From assembly GCA_018883625.1 (NCBI GenBank), contig JAHLFV010000210.1, positions 1 through 9,084 on the forward strand: a stretch of 9,084 nucleotides of DNA, given 5' to 3'. Made by a program: the position numbers and the translations under genes. The stretch is from Candidatus Treponema excrementipullorum (GTDB lineage: Bacteria; Spirochaetota; Spirochaetia; Treponematales; Treponemataceae). Shown one piece after another: positions 1 through 6,758 of the stretch. Numbering within the stretch: the stretch's first letter is position 1; the number at the start of each line of letters is the position of its first letter. The notes beneath the pieces are model-generated. The model saw only the letters and a list, made by a program, of their open reading frames with translations, had not been told where the DNA came from and did no database searches.

Positions 1-2876
1 GTCTCCTCTTCGGTTATGATATCGGGAGTTTCTTCAATAACAAATGATCTGTCTACTTCTTCATTTTCTGCTGAAGCTTCTGTTTCTGTTCCCGATGATA
101 CTTCTGCGGTCCACTGGTCTGCTGAGGAAATAGTCTCCACCGGCTCTGCTTCTACTATGCCAGTAAGTTCCTCTTCACTAGGTTCTCGAGCATCTTCGTG
201 TGGTTCTTCAAAAAGCGACTCTTCTGTTTTCTCCTCTGCAGCACCAACTTCTTCATCAGATTTAGAAACTGTGTTTTCTTCTGAACTGATAACTTCCTCG
301 TCATATTCCTGCATCTCTCTAGAAGCTGGTTCATCTGCGAATTCTGAGGATTGGACAGGAATTACAAAATCTTCTTCTGCGTCTTCTTTCACAATTTCTT
401 CTGCTGCAGGTTCTGACTCGGCAATGAATCCTTCCTGAGCCATCGGTTCTTCCTGCACGATTTCAACAGCAGGTTCTTCTGTTACCGTTTCAATCGAATC
501 CTCCGTGATGGCCTCAACTTCAGGAATAGTCTCCTCTAAGGTAGACCATTGGTCTGTTTGAAAAACATCCTCTACGGGCTCAGCTTCTTCTGCCTCAAGA
601 ACATCTTCTTCAATAGGTTTCTGGGTATCTTCTTGCACTGCCTCCAAAACAGATTCTTCTGCAAGCTCTGTAACTGGTGTAGGAACTGTAAAATCTTCTT
701 CGGTTTTTTCCTCAACAGTTTCTTGGAAAACAGGCTCCTCGGAAACCATAAAACCGTTGTCCTCATTGAAGAAGGAACTTAAGGTTCCATCCTCTTCTGC
801 AACCTCTGTATTCCACTGAGGAGTCTGGAACATGTCATCTAATTCTTCGCTTTCTTGGTCTTCAAAATCCAGCGGTTCTGTTATATCTTCCGAAACAACA
901 CCTTCCTTGTCGGGGTAGGCTTCCTCCATAACTTCTCTTAACTCATCATCAGTGGAAGGCAGTTCTTCTTCTTCAAAAGGAGGTACAAAGGGCTCTTCAA
1001 AATCCTGTTCGGTAACACCATCCACAAAGGTTTCCTCAGTTTCCTGCTGGAAGTTAAGATCTTGGTTTACGGATATTTCTTCTGACTTATTTTCATCGGC
1101 GTCATCACCGTTTTTAGGTATTTCGATTTCCTCCGGCAATTGGGAAGGAGACTCTAACTCATTTACGGTTTCATCTTCGTCAAAGTCCTCACTTATGTGG
1201 TCTTCTGTATGTTCCTCCGTAAAATCTGCCGTGTTAAGGATATTAGTTAATTCGTCTCCAGATAGAGCTATGGTATTATCGTCGTCGGCACCATCATCAA
1301 AGAAACCTCCGCTACCGTCTGATGTTTCAGAAACAGGACTCTGATTTATTGCCGAAGCTTTGTTTTTTAAAGCTTCAAATTCAGTTTTGAGTGCAGAAAA
1401 TTCACGACGAAGCTCTGCTATTTCTTCAGTTAAAAGTTTAATTTGTTCTTGTGCTTTGCTATTTTCCATTTCTTCTGCCTCATTTTGGTAAGTTTCCGTC
1501 ACATCGTTTGGTGCTTGAGGTTCTGTATCATTTAAGTTCCCTGTTTCTGTAACGGACATCAAACCGCTGATATTTCCGGTAGTAACATCTTCTACTTCAG
1601 AAAGTACCTTATCGATATCAAAATCATCCGCACCACTGCGATCCTTTTCAGTATACTCCGAAGTTTCTATTCCTTCAAGGGTTGGAACTTTGAAAACCTC
1701 TGTTTTTTCCTGGTCAGAATTTTGATCTAGGGGAACAACTTCTTCCTCTTCTTTTGTACTTGAAATAAAACTTGTTTCTTCTACAGAATCTCCTGTTTCA
1801 TCATCAAAAGTTACCTCCATGGAGTAATCTTTTTGAACAGGAGCTGAAGAATGTTCTTCCGTTGGGATGCCTACGGAGTTATCTGAAAAATCCTCCAAGA
1901 ATTTATCAAAATCCTGTATGTCTGTATCTTGATTGTTATCAAAAATGGTATTTTCTTCCCTTACATTTTCTGGAATTGCGGTTTCGCTAGATTCGTCTAC
2001 TAAGTTGTCAAACATTTCATCAAAGTTATCAGCGGTGACAGTTACGCCATCTTCTTCTGGAATTTCCGGCTCGTCTTCTTTCTCTTCTTGGGCGTCTTCA
2101 TTGCTTTCAGTGTAGTTTTCATCAAAGGACAGATCCATGTCTATTACCGGTGCATCTTGTATATCATTTTTTTCAGTTTCCGGTTCGTCCATAAAATCAT
2201 CTAAAGAAATCTCACTGATGTCGTCAAAATCGATGGAGCTATTAAAAGTGTTTTCTACTGATGCTTCATGAGCTGTTTTCGTGTTTCCTTCTTGCATTTC
2301 CTGAATAACTAGCCCCTCTGCATCAGTAAAGCTTGTTGTGGGAGTATTTTCGAAATCATAAGTTAATTCTTCTTCTTCAAATTCAGGAGGTAACTCCGTA
2401 AAAATATCTGGGTCTGAAACATCTTCTTTTTCCGGGGAAGCTATTGTTTCCTGGATATTTTTTGTAACCTCACCATCTTGTTGCTGTTCCTGCTGTGGTA
2501 AAGGATCCAAGGTAATGTCTTGATGTAGAACTGTTTCTGTCTGATCTTCAGCCTGAGTTTCGGTGACTTTTGGTAAAACGCTATCATTAGTTTCTGTTTC
2601 TGTAGTCATTTCCGGGAGAGAAATTATAGCTTCATCGATTGGAGAAAGCTCTTCCAAAGGCTCTGCGTTTGGTGTCTGTGAGATTTCATCCTGAGGAGTT
2701 TCAACTTGGGTATCTTGTGAAATAGTATCAGCAACAGATTCTTCCTGTTTTTCGTCCAAAGAAGTGTTTTCTTCAAGGGAACGAGGCGGTTTTTTTACCC
2801 ATACACCATATTTATCGAATTCAGTTTGATTTTTATGTACTTCAAAAGTATCGTTATCAAAAAAAGTATTATCCAT
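1..2876 (-). CDS. Large acidic, probably disordered protein with a central coiled coil (3' end outside window)
   Basis: I do not recognise a named family. Reading leftwards from ATG at 2876-2874, the frame stays open for 958 codons to the window edge. A strong ribosome binding site (GGAGAGGA, 5 nt before the ATG) fixes the start. By eye about a third of residues are Glu or Asp, with many Thr, Ser, Pro and Val; I saw no Cys codon and only four Trp (residues 26, 688, 777, 922). There is no signal peptide or hydrophobic segment, so it should be cytoplasmic. Landmarks are a conserved-looking N-terminal stretch with YGVWVKKPP (23-31), a heptad-like coiled coil at about 468-507 (EEIAELRREFSALKTEF), the segment TIALSGDELTNILNTADF (535-552), and degenerate QW repeats from residue 687 onward. 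It is transcribed divergently from the FtsB-like gene. A scaffold or polar-organiser role is conceivable but is only inference. That it is a real gene is near certain; its function is unknown. Confidence 0.9.
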   Translation of the reverse strand, partial: MDNTFFDNDTFEVHKNQTEFDKYGVWVKKPPRSLEENTSLDEKQEESVADTISQDTQVETPQDEISQTPNAEPLEELSPIDEAIISLPEMTTETETNDSVLPKVTETQAEDQTETVLHQDITLDPLPQQEQQQDGEVTKNIQETIASPEKEDVSDPDIFTELPPEFEEEELTYDFENTPTTSFTDAEGLVIQEMQEGNTKTAHEASVENTFNSSIDFDDISEISLDDFMDEPETEKNDIQDAPVIDMDLSFDENYTESNEDAQEEKEDEPEIPEEDGVTVTADNFDEMFDNLVDESSETAIPENVREENTIFDNNQDTDIQDFDKFLEDFSDNSVGIPTEEHSSAPVQKDYSMEVTFDDETGDSVEETSFISSTKEEEEVVPLDQNSDQEKTEVFKVPTLEGIETSEYTEKDRSGADDFDIDKVLSEVEDVTTGNISGLMSVTETGNLNDTEPQAPNDVTETYQNEAEEMENSKAQEQIKLLTEEIAELRREFSALKTEFEALKNKASAINQSPVSETSDGSGGFFDDGADDDNTIALSGDELTNILNTADFTEEHTEDHISEDFDEDETVNELESPSQLPEEIEIPKNGDDADENKSEEISVNQDLNFQQETEETFVDGVTEQDFEEPFVPPFEEEELPSTDDELREVMEEAYPDKEGVVSEDITEPLDFEDQESEELDDMFQTPQWNTEVAEEDGTLSSFFNEDNGFMVSEEPVFQETVEEKTEEDFTVPTPVTELAEESVLEAVQEDTQKPIEEDVLEAEEAEPVEDVFQTDQWSTLEETIPEVEAITEDSIETVTEEPAVEIVQEEPMAQEGFIAESEPAAEEIVKEDAEEDFVIPVQSSEFADEPASREMQEYDEEVISSEENTVSKSDEEVGAAEEKTEESLFEEPHEDAREPSEEELTGIVEAEPVETISSADQWTAEVSSGTETEASAENEEVDRSFVIEETPDIITEEE
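3..818 (-). repeat. Degenerate QW / EAEPVE protein repeats in the acidic protein
   Basis: From residue 687 onward three units are each marked by a Gln-Trp pair: TPQWNTEV (W688), TDQWSTLE (W777) and ADQWTAEV (W922). The last two are preceded by an identical EAEPVE at exactly the same distance (residues 764-769 and 909-914, five residues before DQW). A second shared element, EEDF followed by [TV][VI]P, occurs between the markers (KTEEDFTVPTP and DAEEDFVIPVQ). Unit lengths are unequal (89 and 145 residues), so the array is old and diverged, and it may continue beyond the window. Confidence 0.6.
1221..1475 (-). other. Coiled coil plus SGDEL segment inside the acidic protein
   Basis: This part encodes residues about 468-552 of the acidic protein. 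The first 40 residues show regular hydrophobic spacing (I, L, I, L, F, L, F, L) with mixed charge, the only clear coiled coil in the visible protein. It is followed by an acidic linker and the segment IALSGDELTNILNTADF, which is less biased in composition than its flanks and looks like a conserved island or docking motif. The coiled coil suggests oligomerisation; this is inferred from pattern only. Confidence 0.6.
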
Positions 2877-2881
2877 GGCTT

Positions 2882-2889
2882 TCCTCTCC
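2882..2889 (-). promoter_or_regulatory. Ribosome binding site of the acidic protein gene
   Basis: On the minus strand the sequence reads GGAGAGGA followed by 5 nt and ATG. This near-ideal Shine-Dalgarno site decides the start of the 958+ codon frame. Confidence 0.8.
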
Positions 2890-2911
2890 GTTGAAAATAA
2901 AAATCTACTTG

Positions 2912-2941
2912 ATTATCGGCAAAAGGAAAAGAAAATGTAAT
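2912..2941 (-). promoter_or_regulatory. Candidate promoter for the acidic protein gene
   Basis: On the minus strand GATAAT (2917-2912) could be a -10 box, with ATTACA (2941-2936) 18 bp upstream as a weak -35. It lies about 35 bp before the start codon, a plausible distance. The surrounding 192-bp region is AT-rich, so chance matches are likely. For the plus-strand gene at 3069 the best -10 I see is TAAAAT at 2983-2988, without a convincing -35. Confidence 0.3.
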
Positions 2942-3068
2942 TTTTTTCAAATTAAAAGTGATTTTATTCTACAGTGTATAGGTAAAATAAAGCTTTTTGT
3001 GGTGTCAATGAATTTTAAACCTTCAAAACGTCTGTTTAAAAACATCTTTTCTGCCGATACTGAACAGT

Positions 3069-3587
3069 ATGTTGCGGACAAAAGTGTTAATAGCCATAAG
3101 CATCGGTACTCTTTTTTATGTTTTTACATCCATGACTTTAGGTCAAAGTAGTTTTTGGGCTATGGAGCAGCTGGAAGAACAAAAGCAAAAAATAAGTGTT
3201 AATGCAGCCAATATTGCAAAGATAAATGAAAACTTAACCATGGAATATAACGGTCTAAAATATGATATGGATGTAGTTGCAGCTTATGCGAGACGTTTAG
3301 GGTATGTGGGGGAAAACGAAGTTTTGGTAAAAATTTCCGGTTTGCCCACCCATTACAAAGGCGTATATGATGTTGGTACAGTTATGAGAAGAACAGAGAT
3401 CGAATATATTCCTGAATGGATGTGTAAACTAGTGGGTTGTGTAGTGGGTACTTTAGTATTGCTTATCCAGCTTACTTTGGTACCGAGTAGAAAAGTAGCC
3501 AAAAGTTTTAAACGAAAAAGTAGTTATGAAGCAGGGATAAGAACTTCTCCCTATGATAATTTAGGTATCAAAGTAGAAACAATATGA
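3069..3587 (+). CDS. FtsB/DivIC-like septum formation initiator protein with an extra C-terminal membrane segment
   Basis: The 172-residue protein fits the FtsB/DivIC family, small bitopic proteins of the divisome that pair with FtsL and FtsQ/DivIB. What I see: a membrane segment at residues 5-23, a coiled-coil stretch at about 30-65 (MEQLEEQKQKISVNAANIAK and on), and the family's closing motif YARRLGYVGENEVLVKI (73-89), which corresponds to the 'A-R-x-x-L-G-x-x-x-x-x-E' signature. Typical family members are about 100 residues and end near there. This one adds about 80 residues with a second hydrophobic segment (117-138) and a basic tail (RKVAKSFKRK). ATG at 3069 is the first start after an in-frame stop at 3009; it has no obvious Shine-Dalgarno site. 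Its stop overlaps the tsaC start (ATGA), implying coupled translation. The family call is good; the exact orthologue (FtsB or DivIC) cannot be decided. Confidence 0.75.
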   Translation: MLRTKVLIAISIGTLFYVFTSMTLGQSSFWAMEQLEEQKQKISVNAANIAKINENLTMEYNGLKYDMDVVAAYARRLGYVGENEVLVKISGLPTHYKGVYDVGTVMRRTEIEYIPEWMCKLVGCVVGTLVLLIQLTLVPSRKVAKSFKRKSSYEAGIRTSPYDNLGIKVETI

Positions 3588-4174
3588 TAATTCTTCGTTC
3601 TGACAGTGATTCTGTTGAGTGTGTATCTAGGGTGCTTTTGGAAGGTTCGGTAGTAGTCCTTCCTACTGACACTGTGTACGGTTTTTCCGGTGTAGTTCCT
3701 GAGAGCGAAGATGTGATTCGTAAAATTAAAGGCCGGGATGAAACAAAGCCTTTTATCCAGTTGATTGCAGAGCCTGAAGATATATATAGATACACGGATG
3801 AGGTTTTGCCTGATCAATTGCTAGCTATGTGGCCAGGGGCTTTGACGGTAATTGTTCCGCTAAAGAAAAGGCTTATTACCGGGGAATCTGAAGTAACAAC
3901 AGTAGCTTTTAGGTGTCCCGGAGATGGGTGGTTACGGCAGATAATAAAGGCTGTGGGAAAACCCATCTACTCCACCAGTGTAAACCGATCAGGTCAGCCA
4001 GTTTTGTCTTCTGTTTTAGAAATAGATAAGGAATTCGGTGGAGAAGTCAAATTGATTGTTGATGGCGGAAGTACTGAAAACGCCTTACCTTCAACTCTTG
4101 TAAAATTTGAAAAAGGGAAGTGCATTATTCTTCGACAGGGCGATGTCTGCATTCCTAGCTCCCTGCTACTCTGA
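3584..4174 (+). CDS. tsaC: Threonylcarbamoyl-AMP synthase (TsaC/Sua5/YrdC family)
   Basis: The enzyme makes L-threonylcarbamoyladenylate from threonine, bicarbonate and ATP. This is the first step of the t6A37 modification of ANN-decoding tRNAs, completed by TsaD with TsaB and TsaE, in the cytoplasm. At 196 residues it has the length of the short TsaC form, without the extra Sua5 domain. Visible YrdC motifs are PTDTVYG (27-33), KIKGRDETKPF (47-57, with the K-x-R pair K49/R51), WPGALTVI (83-90), FRCPGD (109-114), STSVNRSG (130-137, the S-x-N element), VDGG (159-162), PSTLV (169-173) and LRQGD (183-187). No key motif is missing. It starts inside the stop codon of the FtsB-like gene with no good ribosome binding site of its own, so it probably depends on translational coupling. 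The partner tsa genes are not in the window. Confidence 0.95.
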   Translation: MIILRSDSDSVECVSRVLLEGSVVVLPTDTVYGFSGVVPESEDVIRKIKGRDETKPFIQLIAEPEDIYRYTDEVLPDQLLAMWPGALTVIVPLKKRLITGESEVTTVAFRCPGDGWLRQIIKAVGKPIYSTSVNRSGQPVLSSVLEIDKEFGGEVKLIVDGGSTENALPSTLVKFEKGKCIILRQGDVCIPSSLLL

Positions 4175-4211
4175 TATTTTTATTCTGAATAGACACTGAT
4201 TCAAGAGACTA

Positions 4212-5036
4212 TTACTGCTTAGACCAAGTTACGGAGGATGTGCCTGTTTCTACACCGACAAGGTCGTTACCTTGCTGTATGGGCTTGAGACTCTCCTTTG
4301 TACCTACCATGGTATTTTCATTGGTCATTTGCATAGTCCATACAATGGGAGTCGCATCCAAAGCTGCCACTAGGGCCATTTCCCGAGGAATATCGGGAAA
4401 GTAAGAGGCATTGCCTTGACCCGATTGAGTACAAATAACCGTATTACCACGTATTTCTACAGATATGTTCATAGAGGCACCGTTGTTGAAAATAACAAAT
4501 CCTCTGCCACCTCTCAGTAACACTATTTTATTTATGGTAGGTTCGCCTACCCATGTACCGGCAATGCTGTCATAAGTAGGTGTTATAACGCTAAGCCCTT
4601 GTCGTACAGAAGCTGACTGTTTTGTACTTAATTGATCTAATATATTTTGAATAGAAGGCTTTGCTTCTGTAAGAATTTTAAAAAAGGAATCGTATGTGTG
4701 TGTCACTTCTGCTTTTTTATTTAACTGAGGCTGTCCCGCATACAGAGTACAGTGCCATTGATTATTTTCCTCCTGTACGGAAACGTAGAAAAAAATCGTA
4801 TCTGGATTTTTATTTGACAAATCTCCCTCATACTGAGCGGGACGCTTATCAACAACATTATACCCCTGAAAGGAGAGTAATTGAGTATAAAACAGATCTT
4901 CTGTCATTTTTACCTTACTCTGATCTGTTAAAGAGGTTATCATTTTGTAATATTCCACATCTGTGGAAAAAATATATCCACTCCACACTATAGACAAGAG
5001 AATACATACTGTAATCTTAGTCATATGTCGGAACAT
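4212..5036 (-). CDS. Exported beta-rich protein of unknown function, downstream of smpB
   Basis: I do not recognise a named family. The 274-residue product begins with a basic-hydrophobic leader (MTKITVCILLSIVWSGYIFS, residues 5-24). It looks like a Sec signal peptide; the Cys at 11 is not in a lipobox, so it is probably periplasmic rather than a lipoprotein. Residues 25-145 include a stretch recalling periplasmic helper proteins (FFYVSVQEENNQWHCTLYAG). Residues 157-273 look like a beta-barrel or lipocalin-like domain: IAGTWVGE, KIVLLRGGRGFVIFNNGASM, then alternating strands ending in GTSSVTWSKQ. The start is one base after the smpB stop (TAGcATG), with AAGGA 13 nt upstream, so it is translated from the smpB message and may be coupled. 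An internal ATG at residue 5 is an alternative start. It is the last gene of the minus-strand cluster. Confidence 0.8.
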   Translation of the reverse strand: MFRHMTKITVCILLSIVWSGYIFSTDVEYYKMITSLTDQSKVKMTEDLFYTQLLSFQGYNVVDKRPAQYEGDLSNKNPDTIFFYVSVQEENNQWHCTLYAGQPQLNKKAEVTHTYDSFFKILTEAKPSIQNILDQLSTKQSASVRQGLSVITPTYDSIAGTWVGEPTINKIVLLRGGRGFVIFNNGASMNISVEIRGNTVICTQSGQGNASYFPDIPREMALVAALDATPIVWTMQMTNENTMVGTKESLKPIQQGNDLVGVETGTSSVTWSKQ

Positions 5037-5037
5037 G

Positions 5038-5508
5038 CTATCTTTGCAATCCTTTACGGAACTCTCGTTGCATATCTCGTTTTACGTCTCGTTCCCGTAT
5101 ATCAGCTCTCTTATCGAACTGTTTTTTACCCTTACACAAACCTAGTGTAACCTTTATTCTTCCGTTTTTCAAGTAAAAGTCCAAGGGAATAAGAGTATAC
5201 CCTTTTTCTTCTACTTTTCTCGTTAAACGTTTTATCTCATCACGATGTAACAACAATTTTTTCGGTCGATCGGGATTGTGGTTAAAGACAGAAGAATAAC
5301 TGTATTCTGCAATATGTAACCCTTTAACCCAAACTTCACCTTTTTGAATTTCGGCAAAAGCATCTGGAAAAGATATATTACCGGCCTTAAAAGATTTTAC
5401 TTCAGTCCCTTCCAGTACTAATCCGCACTCGTAAGTTTCATCAACAGAGTAATTAAAACGGGCCTTTTTATTTTGTGCAATAAGTTTTCCTTCTTTCACC
5501 ATTGCCAT
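5038..5508 (-). CDS. smpB: SsrA-binding protein SmpB (trans-translation)
   Basis: SmpB binds tmRNA (SsrA) and fits it into the A site of stalled ribosomes, so that incomplete proteins are tagged and the ribosome released. The 156-residue sequence is full length for the family and shows its landmarks in order: AQNKKARFNY (11-20), GLVLEGTEVKS (29-39), GNISFPDAF (43-51), KKLLLHRDEI (83-92), YTLIPL (104-109) and KVTLGLCKGKKQFDKR (119-134). The basic C-terminal tail (RADIRERDVKRDMQREFRKG) is the part that enters the mRNA channel in known structures. Start: ATG at 5508 with AGG 6 nt upstream; the second Met (residue 3) is possible. It lies 42 bp after neuB and 1 bp before the exported-protein gene. 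No tmRNA gene is visible in the window. Confidence 0.97.
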   Translation of the reverse strand: MAMVKEGKLIAQNKKARFNYSVDETYECGLVLEGTEVKSFKAGNISFPDAFAEIQKGEVWVKGLHIAEYSYSSVFNHNPDRPKKLLLHRDEIKRLTRKVEEKGYTLIPLDFYLKNGRIKVTLGLCKGKKQFDKRADIRERDVKRDMQREFRKGLQR

Positions 5509-5550
5509 AGTATACCTGTTCCTGCAACTTATCTCAAGTATTTCTCTGTA

Positions 5551-6729
5551 TCATTTTGTGAAGGAAAGTAAATGTTGCCAAGTAAGTCCCTGTCCGGCAT
5601 CGATATTTTTTCTTAATACACTTCCCATAATAACATCAAAAAAATCTGGAGACAAACCAGGTTCCAAAATCTTCTCAGTTCGTAAAATAGCCACGGAATC
5701 AGGAGTGATTCTGTCTCCGGCTTCCATGGAACGCAGGACATGGATGGATCTGTTCGTTCTGCCATAGTTCTGTTCTTCTGCCGGTGCTAATTTTTTTTCA
5801 CCAGTACCTAGAATTTTTTGGATAGTTTCGTTACCGTATTCTTTTTCCATTTCTCTTATAATTTCTCGTGTCGCTGATTCATCGTAACAGCTCTCATGGA
5901 AGTCCTTGTGATTTTCCAGCGAATTTCGTCGGAGAAAGTCTTCTGTTTGTCTGAGGAAATTAACCATTTGAGTAAAGCTCTGAGGTTCTAAAGCAACGGG
6001 ATCATCCAAGCCGTCAGTTTTTTTACTTAATGTTATGTGCTTTTCTATGAATGTTGCTCCTGAAACAAGCCCCAAGATAGGTACCAAGATAGGGGATAAG
6101 CTGTGATCACTGACTCCTATGGGGATGTTAAAAATCCTGCTGAGAGAAGGGAGAAGTCGCAGGTTGTATTCAGTTTCTGGTGCCGGATAAGAAGTGACAC
6201 AGTGTAGAAGTGTTATATCGGTATCGGCATGTGTGTTTCTCAGTATTTTCAGAGCCTTTTCTATGTCTGCCAAAGTGGAAACACCGGAAGATAAAATTAC
6301 AGGTATATCTGTATCTTTTTGTTTTCGAAGTTCTGTGAGCTTTTTCAGTAGAGGATAGTGGTTTAATTCCGGAGATGCGATTTTTATTCTGTCTGGAGAA
6401 ATATCCACAAGTTCTTGTAAACTTTTCAAACCGAAGGGAGAACATATAAATTCACAACCGACTTTATGAGCATAGTCCTTTGCCTCGGAAAAAAAACGGG
6501 AAGAAACTTCTAATTGACGAAATCTGTCGTAAAGGGGTATGTTTCCGGTAGGTAATGAAACAAGTCCGGTATTGGGGTGGAGGATTTCTTCTGCATATAC
6601 CCATTGAAATTTGACGGAATCAGCTCCGGCTTCCGCTGCCGCTGAAATCAGTTCCTTTGCTTTTTCTAAAGAACCGTTGTGGGATGTGCCGATTTCCGCT
6701 GAAATATGAATTCTGTCTTTTGTTTTCAT
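5551..6729 (-). CDS. NeuB/SpsE-family nonulosonate (sialic acid-like) synthase
   Basis: This family condenses phosphoenolpyruvate with an N-acetylated hexosamine to give a nine-carbon keto acid (neuraminic, legionaminic or pseudaminic type) in the cytoplasm, for surface polysaccharide or glycoprotein sugars. In the 392-residue sequence the N-terminal barrel shows AEIGTSHNG (11-19), SVKFQ (38-42), KIASPE (116-121), HCVTSYPAP (176-184), GVSDHS (205-210) and EKHITL (229-234). H209 and H231 match the metal-binding histidines. A linker with GEKKLAPAEEQNYGRTNRSI (310-329) joins a C-terminal SAF (antifreeze-like) domain (about 328-389: AGDRI, LEPGLSP, AGQGLTW). The segment after EKHITL reads GLDDPVALEP where classical NeuB has G-x-D-H-x-x-S-L-E-P, so the exact product cannot be told. 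The start has AAAAGGA 12 nt upstream. No CMP-sugar synthetase is adjacent in the window. Confidence 0.9.
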   Translation of the reverse strand: MKTKDRIHISAEIGTSHNGSLEKAKELISAAAEAGADSVKFQWVYAEEILHPNTGLVSLPTGNIPLYDRFRQLEVSSRFFSEAKDYAHKVGCEFICSPFGLKSLQELVDISPDRIKIASPELNHYPLLKKLTELRKQKDTDIPVILSSGVSTLADIEKALKILRNTHADTDITLLHCVTSYPAPETEYNLRLLPSLSRIFNIPIGVSDHSLSPILVPILGLVSGATFIEKHITLSKKTDGLDDPVALEPQSFTQMVNFLRQTEDFLRRNSLENHKDFHESCYDESATREIIREMEKEYGNETIQKILGTGEKKLAPAEEQNYGRTNRSIHVLRSMEAGDRITPDSVAILRTEKILEPGLSPDFFDVIMGSVLRKNIDAGQGLTWQHLLSFTK

Positions 6730-6758
6730 TATCTACCACTGTCCTTTTCTGTCAAAAG

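Noticed and set aside
16..2115. Several plus-strand Ser-rich open frames (16-438, 549-782, 952-1344, 1772-1990, 1933-2115)
   Set aside because: They are antisense to the continuous acidic frame; runs of Ser come from complementing Glu codons (GAA/TTC, GAG) in a shifted frame, and no ribosome binding sites or family motifs are seen.
2891..3151. Plus-strand 86-codon frame across the divergent intergenic region
   Set aside because: No ribosome binding site or recognisable motif; it overlaps the better supported FtsB-like start and is compatible with chance in AT-rich DNA.
4186..4203. TGAAT/ATTCA inverted repeat between the convergent genes as a bidirectional terminator
   Set aside because: Only a 5-bp AT-rich stem with an 8-nt loop and no adjacent T-tract; too weak to call a terminator.
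4965..5036. Lipoprotein signal in the exported protein after smpB
   Set aside because: The only Cys in the leader (residue 11) is preceded by ITV, without the small residue needed at -1, and it sits too early in the hydrophobic core.
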